NCBI GenBank assembly: GCA_000697475.1
Contig: JNEU01001138.1
Location: 1-53,004 of the forward strand
Length of the DNA: 53,004 nucleotides
Origin: Lichtheimia corymbifera B2541
Lineage: Eukaryota; Mucoromycota; Mucoromycetes; Mucorales; Lichtheimiaceae
Direction: 5' to 3'
The translations under genes and the position numbers were made by a program. Below, piece after piece: positions 37,197 to 45,782 of the stretch (positions are counted from its first letter, which is position 1; each line of letters opens with the position of its first letter). The notes under the pieces were generated by a model that did no database searches, had not been told where the DNA came from, and saw nothing but the letters and a program-made list of their open reading frames with translations.

Positions 37197-38374
37197 CTAT
37201 TTTGACCGTCTCGGTGAATCTGGGCTCTTTACCCCATTTACTTGTTGCGAGGAAATGAAATCCAGATCATCCCAAAATGCTGGCGGTGTCCTTTCCCTTT
37301 TGAATCGTGATCGATGCCGTGATGATGACTGTATCCGTTCCTCAGGCGTTAATAACCTGCCGTCTGGTCCAGGAAGTGCGCCAGAAGCATTGTAATACTA
37401 AAACAACAGATACAGGTTAATGAGACATTGCCCTAAAACTGTGATCATGTCCTCGTTTTTACCTTGGAGCAGCATTTACAAGATGCACCGTGAAGCTTTG
37501 CTCTTTCATCCTTTTTCCTAACAGTCTCGACATAGGGTTGCACGGATTGGTTCTCGACAGACCTATTGCTGATGATTAATAAGTTTGTATTGTATATATA
37601 TATATATACCTTGTCAAGCGTGTAATTGGATGATTTGGATCCTTTTCGGACAGGGTATGTGTGCTTTTCTCGCTGTGAACTTGAGAAGGCAATATGTTCT
37701 GGTGTTGGCTTTCACCCAGGGGAGTCGGTTTGTGCTGTGCTGTATGAGGTCGCTGTTGTGTGGGTATCGAATCAGGTTGGCTTTGAGTGTGTATTGAATC
37801 AGACTGCATATGTGCTTGTTCATGTTGTGTGTGGATAGGTTGGCGATATATTTGTATAGGATCCGCTCCTTTGCGTTCATGGATACGTGAATGCCTACTC
37901 TCTTCGTAGAATCTGTCCAATGCAGGAATTCCAAGTTGAGTGACAATACTATACTACCATGTTAGCAATCATAAATAAGCCGTCCATTCATTCACAAACA
38001 GATATACTTACAATGCCTCCATATCTTTGATCACTTGCTGTTGCCTTCTTCTTTGATCCTGAAGTCTTGTTGTTTCCTTCTTTTGTGTCTCGATCGTCTC
38101 GCTTTGCAAAGTAACCTTCTCCAGGGCTTCTCTCAATAAGCGGGTTTGCTTTTCCAGATCCCTTTCCAGACCTGCCAATCGCATTACATGAGAGTCCCCT
38201 TCTTCATGTCCAAGGTTGATCTCAGCGACTTACGTGCACGGCATCGTTCATGTGTTTTTATTGTGTCCTCGTAGTCAGTCCTGATCTCATTTAGTCCTGA
38301 ATGCTGCCATGTCAATAAAGGAATGGTGTAGTGGAGGGGTTCGCCTTACGACTTATATGCACGTATTGGTCCAT
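37197..38374 (-). CDS. CTP1: SAE2/CTP1/CtIP-family DNA-end resection protein
   Basis: These proteins activate Mre11 to start resection of double-strand breaks. Six exons (38374-38350, 38296-38234, 38171-38012, 37948-37610, 37562-37463, 37397-37197) give 295 aa. Residues about 10-80 form a Glu/Lys/Gln-rich coiled coil, including LERDLEKQTRLLREALEKVT. The middle is His/Gln/Pro-rich and disordered. The C-terminal domain is diagnostic: a CxxC at C224 and C227 (SCKCCSKYYNASG), then RHR at 256-258 in SRHRSRFKRERTPPAFWDDL with LDF after it. SQ and TQ sites suggest checkpoint-kinase phosphorylation. The exon 4 acceptor (37949) was chosen over one five bases upstream, because only this frame joins to the C-terminal domain. 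Confidence 0.87.
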
Positions 38375-38703
38375 AATGCAGAGCAAGAGTGATTTATCGA
38401 TACACAGGCACACGCGAATTTATCTAATTTGGCGTTTCCTGGTACCGTTATGCTGCGCACGATTATTAGCCTATGCCATCCATATGCCCCTATAGAAATG
38501 TGTAAAGTAGAATCGATATACTTTTCTCTCAAGACTACCTTTTATCATCAATCTATAATAATACATTCTTTAAATGCACAATCTTATTCAATGAAGCAAT
38601 TACGTTAACATGAAGCTATTTATGACCCTATTTAACCATCCATGGTTACAGATTGCGTGCAATCTTTCTTGCATCAAGTTCAGTTTGTCACTAACACACT
38701 TTA

Positions 38704-39221
38704 TGTGACAGTTACATCTTTGCAGCAATCCAATGCATGCATATTAGATATTACAATGCTTCAAATGATATTCACATAGCATTCATCCGTGCAACTCTGC
38801 GATCAGTCAAGTCAATACATTCATACGACAAAAAGAGTTTACGCATGCCTCTGTAGACCATGGCAACGACTATCAATAAAAAGCAATGATTATAAACGTG
38901 TTTGTAGAATCCAAGGACAAGACGAAGCAAATCTTGAGAATATAGCGAGACTGCCAAAATGTGACAAGCCCATGCATGATATCCCGACAACCTTTTTTTC
39001 TCGCAATTATAAAAAACACAGATTACGAATACGACACTCTTTTTGTCTTGGCTGGATGAACCAATGGCCAGGATATGAGATGACTTAAAAGTAGAAGAGA
39101 GTTGTTCTTTATTCATAGTGTGATTATAGAAATATATATGTATACAAAATGATGGGTACTGTGGTACCAGAATATGTTGTGTGTTACTATTGCTTGTATC
39201 TTGCTATTGATTGCTACGACA
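38704..39221 (-). repeat. Possible 3' LTR of a retrotransposon
   Basis: On the minus strand the sequence begins TGTCGTAGCAATC right after a polypurine tract. A TATA-like stretch (TATACATATATAT) follows, then AATAAAG 45 bases on, as in an LTR promoter and poly(A) region. A TG start at 38704 (TGTGACAG) is a possible far edge, giving about 518 bases. The outer boundary is a guess because no second LTR or target-site duplication is visible. Confidence 0.4.
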
Positions 39222-39442
39222 ATTATCCCCTCCCGAGAATATTGGTCGTCCACGAACAAGTCAAGAAGCAGGCGTAGAGGATAGCTGGGAGCGAATGGTC
39301 GCACGAGAAACTGTTGGATCGTACCAAGGATGATCTGGAGGTGTGGAATTTATATGAATAGGACGAAGACGATCCGTATGAACCCAAGAAGAATAAGTAT
39401 TGTTGTGCATGTCTTGAATTTGATAAATGTGTGTGTCTAAGT
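39222..39442 (-). mobile_element. 3' end of an LTR retrotransposon pol gene with polypurine tract
   Basis: On the minus strand, 39442-39261 is an open frame of about 60 codons ending in TGA. It contains SSWVHTDRLRPIHINSTP and PPDHPWYDPTVSRATIRSQL, typical of the integrase C-terminal tail of Ty3/gypsy-like elements (the V/HxDRLRP motif). A polypurine tract (GGGAGGGG, minus strand) at 39227-39234 and a possible LTR follow. The 5' side of the element is missing because the sequence is cut by the adapter at 39443. Confidence 0.65.
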
Positions 39443-39461
39443 CTGTCTCTTATACACATCT
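39443..39461. other. Tn5/Nextera mosaic-end adapter, assembly artefact
   Basis: CTGTCTCTTATACACATCT is an exact 19-base copy of the Tn5 mosaic end used in transposase library kits. Its reverse complement, AGATGTGTATAAGAGACAG, translates to the known contaminant signature MCIRDR on the minus strand. It sits exactly where a protein-coding gene stops matching its family and a retrotransposon tail begins. It is therefore best read as leftover adapter at a false join, not as biology. Confidence 0.95.
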
Positions 39462-41243
39462 CTTGTTCCTTGAATCAAACTTGGTAGATGTGATATACCT
39501 TTGGTATTTGTGTATGAGTGATATAGTCAGCCTCCCGTGGTCATGCAGTTCCCTTACCCACTCTTTCTTGCCAAAGGCTGCACTGAGTTGAACAGCGTCG
39601 ATTTTCCTTGATGATGATAGAAAATCATTTAATACTCTCAACGCGTCGAAAGATCAAATAAACCTACCAATGCCTCCAGGTCCATAAATTCCAACCACAG
39701 TAGCTGCTTGCTTTCCATTGACTGATACAAGTCTACTACTAACACTGGAAATATCACTGCTATCAAGACCATGGAACGAAGCTGGGCTTGACGCTGACTT
39801 TTGTTCTGAAGAATCTGGGTCGCTGTTGCTGGATGCTGCAAGAGTAGCTCCTTGTTTGTTCCTGGGGATCTTCAAAGGCTTGTATTGATTCACGAATCGC
39901 TCAATGATATACACCATCTCCGAAATGATAGCTTGACGACCATAGACATTCCTTGGTATCACGAACACAGACGCAATGTCACGTTGTGCCAGTGGAAACA
40001 ACTCGATAGTCTAATTAGGAATAGCATGAGTATTGTTGTATTCGCATGATAAGCATAACCTTCTCTCCTGAAAACCTGTCTCCTTGTGCCCCACACATAA
40101 ACAAGATAACCTTGGATCTTTGTCGCACAGACTTGTCACACCCCCCTCCTATTCCCCTTTCCGCCTTTGATTGTGAAGTACTCCTTACCCCAGCATTACT
40201 TGACTTTAGTCGTTGAAGACACGCTTCCAGGTCGCATTTGACACCGTGCATGCTCATGTATCGCTCCTCTGGGGTCTTGCATGTCATCTTTTCAATGATC
40301 CGTGATATCACTTCAGGGACGTTCAATTGGATTTCATGCACAGATGGCATTTTACGACTCAAAATGCTGTTGACAATCTTCAAGGGTCCTCCATCAAAAG
40401 GCATTTGGCCTGTCAGCAATACAAAGAATATGACGCCCAAGGAATAAATGTCGGAACGATGATCAGCAATGTAGGTAGTGCGGCCTGTTTGTTCAGGGCT
40501 GATGTACATGAGCCGATTCTCCATAATGGCTTGGCTGTTTTGATACTTTTTCCATCCTTCACTCGTGAGATACTTTTCAAAAGACGTGCTGCTGCCAGCT
40601 GCAAAGTTCCATAAGCGTGTCGTATCCGTGGTGTCATTGCTGTTCCAGCAGAATGCTTCCATATTAAGCTGACCATGAATCGTGTTGTGACGATGAATGA
40701 ATTCCATAATATGTGTGCATCGTATTGCTAATCGAAGGAACGTGCCAATGTCATCAATGGTGCGATTGGATGATCGGTTGCTATGAGCGTCGGCATAAAT
40801 GGCAACTGCAAGTCCGCTGGTTGACAAGTAAGCATACTCCAAGGGACGCACTATACAACCCGTAACCAAGGTACTTAATAAGACACGCGTATAACAACTA
40901 CATATCGCTTACCAAGATATAAAGGACCATCGGCTGTTTGATAGAGTTGTCGTATGATATAATACTCGCGTTCGATTTGCAGGCTGTTGCTGGACACCTT
41001 GGCAACCACTGCTCTCTTATCGGATACGCTGTGCAATGACACGTCAATCTATGCTGCAGAATACTTGGTGTCTCCACTGACTTACCGGTAGCCATTGACA
41101 AGGGTGACATTATCGTAGTGATCGGTGGTTGGGACGTGTGCCGCATTGGTAAAGTGGTAACCAGAAATTTTCAAAGCTTCTGCAATTCGAGAACGAATGA
41201 CGCCATCGGAGGAAGGTGCACTGCTTGAACCTGCGCTCGACAT
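39462..41243 (-). CDS. CHK1-type hybrid histidine kinase, N-terminal part only (pseudokinase + AAA ATPase), cut by adapter
   Basis: Group X fungal hybrid histidine kinases begin with a protein-kinase-like domain and a large AAA/NACHT-like ATPase, then carry sensor, histidine-kinase and receiver domains. Six exons (41243-41086, 41028-40913, 40850-40189, 40010-39668, 39606-39558, 39498-39462) give 455 codons and then run into the adapter. The kinase-like domain keeps SPEQTGRTTYIADHRSDIYS and LGVIFFVLLTGQMPF. The catalytic loop reads HRHNTIHGQLNMEAFCWN instead of HRD..KPEN, and the DFG site is LWNFAAG, so it is a pseudokinase. IASVFVIPRNVYGR follows, then a Walker A rebuilt across an intron, GIYGPGGIGKSTLFNSV. 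It ends GYITSTKFDSRNK. The sensor, histidine-kinase and receiver parts are absent from this side of the join. Confidence 0.88.
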
Positions 41244-41415
41244 GGAGAATGGACAAGAACAAGGATAGAGAAAGTAATAGTTGGCATATTAAATAGTGGT
41301 ATTGATCCAAGTATGAGTAAAAGGGATGCATGTTCTTGTTGCGGAGTAACCCCGAGCCAACCGAGCGGTACACTGATTTAAAGGAGCCTACCATGAGGGA
41401 CGTGTAGTACTGCAG

Positions 41416-41672
41416 CTAGAAATAAACTTGGCTTACATTGTTGTCCTCCTGCATGACGACAACCTGGTTTTCACTTGTTCTGTTGAGGTGCAAGCTGCGA
41501 TACTCTAATAACCCTTTAATCATATGTTGCTATATATTCTGTTATCAGTCATTGTTGATTTTCTTCTTATCTCTCACAGTTCACCATCACCACGAATAAT
41601 ACATACATGAAACTCTCTAGTAGCAACCTTAATAGCCTCTTGTTCCACGAGAACCACAATGTTGCTTTTCAT
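41416..41672 (-). CDS. Candidate small two-exon gene upstream of the histidine kinase
   Basis: Two exons (41672-41607 and 41529-41416) join through a GTATGT...TATAG intron to give 59 aa: MKSNIVVLVEQEAIKVATRE and FHQHMIKGLLEYRSLHLNRT, then SENQVVVMQEDNNVSQVYF. The composition is protein-like, but the family is unknown. A GTAAGC donor near the end (41437) allows a different C-terminus. It could equally be a chance frame in the kinase promoter. Confidence 0.3.
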
Positions 41673-42021
41673 CGAGGCTCAAACTCTTGGGCGTATTGGA
41701 TCACCGTATGTATCATGTCAAGTGTCAAATGACACACACCATTTTGCTATATGTGAGGACCATTCCTTTTATTTACGTGTGTCTATTGGAAATTATGAGG
41801 ATTATGGTGATGGCAATGGGTGTGTTGTGTGTTTGGATGGATGGCGTGTGTGGGTAAATTGAATGGCATCAGTGTACAAATTGGTTCATGCAGCCCGCCC
41901 TTCTCCTACATGCAAATGTGATATGGAACCACTATTTCCATACACGTACCTTGACACACCTTCATTATTGGATGTTGTTTACTTATGTACCTTCCTAAAG
42001 GCAATCATCATCAGCATCCAT
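41673..42021. other. Spacer before repeat copy B
   Basis: No gene supported. Short plus-strand frames in this stretch lack family features. Confidence 0.5.
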
Positions 42022-44010
42022 TTGTGCAACAACCTGTCAAGGACGTGCGTGTGTAACCACCACATGCCATTTCACTCAGCTCTCCATCTTCCCGTTAATG
42101 CAGCCGACACCGTCCACTAGGAGAAAGCAACTCCATCATGCTACAGGGCCTATATAAAACATAAAGGTGCCTGTATCTCTAAAGTTTACAATGAAACGTG
42201 GGCTCTTTAATAGAACAAAGTTGCTCGTCGGGGCCGAAAGTATCTTGTGTAGAAGTTTCACGATCGAGGTGGGCAATCTCGGACCGTGAGCCGTACAATC
42301 TGCTTATGCTTCCGTCTCTCCTACGGCATAACCGTCCCGCATTTAAAATTATCATAATGAAGTGTACGGTTTTTAAATGAATGGATATGATCAGCATGTT
42401 CCAGCGGAACTTCTGACCAAGTTTCATGTTCGAGGGAAGGAATCTGAAGGTAATTCATACTAATTGTCATTTCATGAATTTGGGCGGGTACGCAATTTCC
42501 GTCGGTCATAGTCAATCCCACATTATACCCTGCCATTCAAAACTTTTAAATGAAGCATGAGGTCTTTATGAGAACGAAATTGATCAGCGTGTCCAAGAGT
42601 ATATTGTGTGGAAGTTTCAGGTTAGAGGTGGGCAATCTCAAGGTTATGGGGCGTCCACACTACTCATATTCCTATTCGTTCATCGTCGGACGCTCCCATT
42701 TTAATTCTCACAATGAAGCATGTCGTTTTTATTTGAATGGAGTTGATCAGCATGTCGAAGCCCACCGTCCTGACCAAGTTTCACGATGGAGGTGGACAAC
42801 CGCGGGGGTGTGCACTATACACCCTACTTGCGCTCCATCCGTCCTAAATTTGGGCCGTCCGATTCATTGGAACATCATAATGAAGCATACGGTTTTTAAA
42901 TGAATGGAGTTGATCAGCATGACTCAGAGAACCTTCTTGCCAAGTTTCAAGTTCGAGATGGGGAATCCCAAGGAAATGCATACTAAATGACATTTCATGA
43001 ATCCGGGCGGGGTACGGAATTTCAGTCCATCATAGTAAACCCCACATTATACCCTCCCATTCAAAACTTTTAAATGAAGTGTGGGTCCTTTATTAATACA
43101 AAATTGATCAGCATGTCCAAGAGCATCTTGTGTGAAAGTTTGAGGTTCAAGTTGAGCAATCTCAAGATTATGGATCAATTTACAGTGTGCATGAATATGC
43201 CTGACAGCTCAACCAACTTAAATTTACAGCTCTTCCACTTGCGGCTTATTTTCTTTATCCTCCCATTCCCAAGTGTTGTCCCGTTCAAGTACAACTACCA
43301 CCTGCGAACGATTGTCCTGCTTCAACCCATCAAGTCAATCCTACAGTTGCTTTGATCCTATTTGTCTTTGTCTGTTCAAGTCCATGGATGTACACGCCAT
43401 GACAACACCCACTTTTCTTGACACTCCATCTTCTTTTGTACAATCCTCAACCACAATCAAACGTAACAACATTCATTCAGCAGTTGCTATTAGCAAACTC
43501 TTACTCCATTGCCTCAAACAGCGTTCACAATCTCTTTAACTCTACCACCACACATACTCTTGCACACTTCTCTGCCGCGACCAAACGTAGCAGCAGCTGC
43601 GCTCAACACTTCAGTGTCCCAGCTACTTGCAGCCTTTTCTTTCGTCAACAACCAATAGCCATTGTATAGAAGCAGCTTTATTTACGTGCAGCAACTTGCT
43701 TTGATACGTACGGATATGAACGGATGATGCATATCAGCTCTGAAGTACGGCTCATTACAAGCCATCATCACCTAGTTGAGCAGCAATGGAGAGTGAACAA
43801 GGAAGAGATAGGCCACCAGCCGGATAGAAAAGGAAGCATATCAGCAGCAATATTGGACTCGAAATGGCCATGATGGATGGACCCAGTCAAGTGCAGTGAT
43901 GGGGAATCCTGGAGTATTGCTTTGGTTACTTGGCTCGTCGTTAGCAGGAACGATGGATTATGTCACGTGGATACAGCTGAGGATCATGGTTCATGGATCG
44001 ATGGAATTGA
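42022..44010 (+). repeat. Repeat copy B: full composite element with six units and tail
   Basis: The copy begins with TTGTGCAACAACCTGTCAAGG, which matches 52481 onward. A first unit starts at 42191, then units at 42357, 42550, 42713, 42880 and 43074, with spacings of 166, 193, 163, 167 and 194. These reproduce array A's short-long-short-short-long pattern. The shared tail follows (CCTGCGAACGATTGTCCTGC at about 43310) and runs to about 44010. Some units keep a short frame with related peptides, such as MKHEVFMRTKLISVSKSILC and MKRGLFNRTKLLVGAESILC, but others have stops. Confidence 0.82.
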
Positions 44011-44768
44011 GCAAGGAACTTATATTTGATGAAAAGCGTTGTACAAGAGGCTTGCGGTAAGTGGTAGTCTATTTTTGAGGATCTTTATACAAGCGCTGAT
44101 GTTTTCTTTTCTTACATAGACAAGTTAAAGACCAATTTGATAACGTGTTCACGAGCCGGCATGTCGACAATAACAAGCACATCTGGACGATTGGCCAATA
44201 TGACCCTGAAGCAGTCCCAGACACAGAGACTTTTCCTTTCAACGTCGATCCAAGAAAGCTTAAGCCTCTATCTCTTCCCAAAAAGGCGCTTACACAATCA
44301 CCTACGTCAAACCCTTCATTGCATGGTGGAGAGCAAATCATCTGATCAGCCCAGCAGGCACAGAGGTACTATTGGACTATTCGGGTGACGGCAGACAGCT
44401 ATACCCTGAGATGGATGAATTTTGGGCCGGTTTTGCGGCTGCTGCTGCCGAACAATATGAATTCACTCAGGAGGGTCACAATCCATATCACAACATCAGA
44501 GACTACAAGAAGCCACAAGCATTAAGCAACAGCAGGGGTGGATGCAATCAAGTACAGTGATGAGAGATCCTGGAATGTTGCTTTGGTTACTTGGCTCGTT
44601 GTCGGCAGGAACGATCACGTGGATACGGCTGAGGATGATGATGGATTGGCTGGAATTGACGAAGGATGCTCTACAACCATGGATGATATTGGAGTACTCG
44701 ATACAATGCAAGCAGCAGCTATTTTGCAATCATGGATAAAGGACGATTATGGCGGCAGCAACCAATGA
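44001..44768 (+). pseudogene. Broken ORF associated with repeat copy B
   Basis: Starting at the ATG at 44001, a frame runs to 44056. It splices by GTAAGT...CATAG into 44120 and stays open to about 44338, giving protein-like sequence (TIGQYDPEAVPDTETFPFNV). The next piece, 44355-44560 (TEVLLDYSGDGRQLYPEMDE), and a last one, 44535-44768 (SDERSWNVALVTWLVVGRND), lie in other frames. The gaps between them are too short for normal introns, so I read this as a frameshifted relic. The family is not recognised, and the location suggests mobile-element cargo. About 130 bases at 44537-44660 are also present at 43877-44000. Confidence 0.4.
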
Positions 44769-45209
44769 TGCAATGACATAATTATCCCTGTTACCTCTAT
44801 GTATTTCACCCGTACCTTATTCAATTTTCCACCCTGTTCCTTTATTATATTTACTTGATAGACACCTCACTACCATACACTATTCGACTTCTTCATTGAA
44901 TGAAAACTGGGTTAGATGCAGCGTTTTGGGTATCATACTATCAGCTGATATGTGCAATATGTGGGCCATTTGGTTGGTTTCCGGATTGGAAGTGGGGGAT
45001 AGAAATTGAAGATCGGAGAGTGAGGTTGGAGAGCTGCGCGTTACTGCAACAACATGGCTCCAAATATGAATTTGGTCTGAGGATAGGCGACCCATAATCT
45101 CTTTAGACAATATTCGCTCGCCAGATATCGATTTTGTGATTATGTATGCAAGTGAATGCATTCTTAACTATCTTATCTCTTTCTACAATCGACCGACATA
45201 TAAACTTAC
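44769..45209. other. Intergenic, no gene recognised
   Basis: Nothing supportable between the broken ORF and the MFS relic. If the MFS relic were a living gene, its remaining spans should lie here on the minus strand; none are visible. Confidence 0.5.
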
Positions 45210-45434
45210 AAGGAAAGTACTAGAGACGACAAACCAAGCCCTCCACCCACCATCTGGGAGTTCTTTAAATTCTTCATTGATGGCAGATTGACTATTTTTG
45301 CTGTTTGTTTTATCCACCCACTTTCTTCGACAGCAGTTGTATTCCCGTTGTTGCTCATCTGATGCTTGAAGAAAGAAGAGTGAAACAAAGGGTATAAATA
45401 AGCTTGGGTCAAACGCCATCACACGAGCCACCAT
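45210..45434 (-). pseudogene. MFS monocarboxylate-permease relic (first exon only)
   Basis: An open frame of 75 codons from the ATG at 45434 ends LPDGGWRAWFVVSSTFL and meets a good GTAAGT donor at 45209. PDGGW..WFVV.STF is the start of the first membrane span in MCT-type permeases. No downstream exon with further spans follows; repeat-derived sequence does. The intact relative at 4108-5937 shows what is missing. It is probably a gene remnant cut by repeat insertion. Confidence 0.6.
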
Positions 45435-45782
45435 GTTTAAGAAATGCCATCTGTGTCACGGTAGTGTGGGTTGTCATGTGTTATTCCAACCTAGCATCAT
45501 CGCCCTTCTATATACTTGCGTGTCAGGGATATGTAAAGGGCCAATTAAGGTCTCTGCAGGTGATTCTGCTATGCTTATTGTAATATAGACTGAAAGGTGT
45601 GTAGTACCACCGTAATCGATATAAAAGAGGGATTAACAAGATCCAAACGCTTGCATATCCATAGATACTAATCATACATGCTAGGTTAACATGAAACATC
45701 TTTATATAGAAAGGATAAAGGTACAATGAGACAATCGTAGACATCAGTGAATGCGTGGGTATATGAGGAATATGATGATAAA
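45435..45782. other. Spacer downstream of the ABC transporter
   Basis: No gene seen; it is the 3' flank of the ABC transporter. Confidence 0.5.

Noticed and set aside
37614..37946. 110-codon frame beginning MSLNLEFLHW
   Set aside because: It is a shadow of CTP1 exon 4 in another frame and cannot be joined to the SAE2 domain.
39223..39459. Minus-strand 78-codon frame starting MCIRDR
   Set aside because: The start is the translated sequencing adapter and the rest is a shifted frame of the retrotransposon tail.
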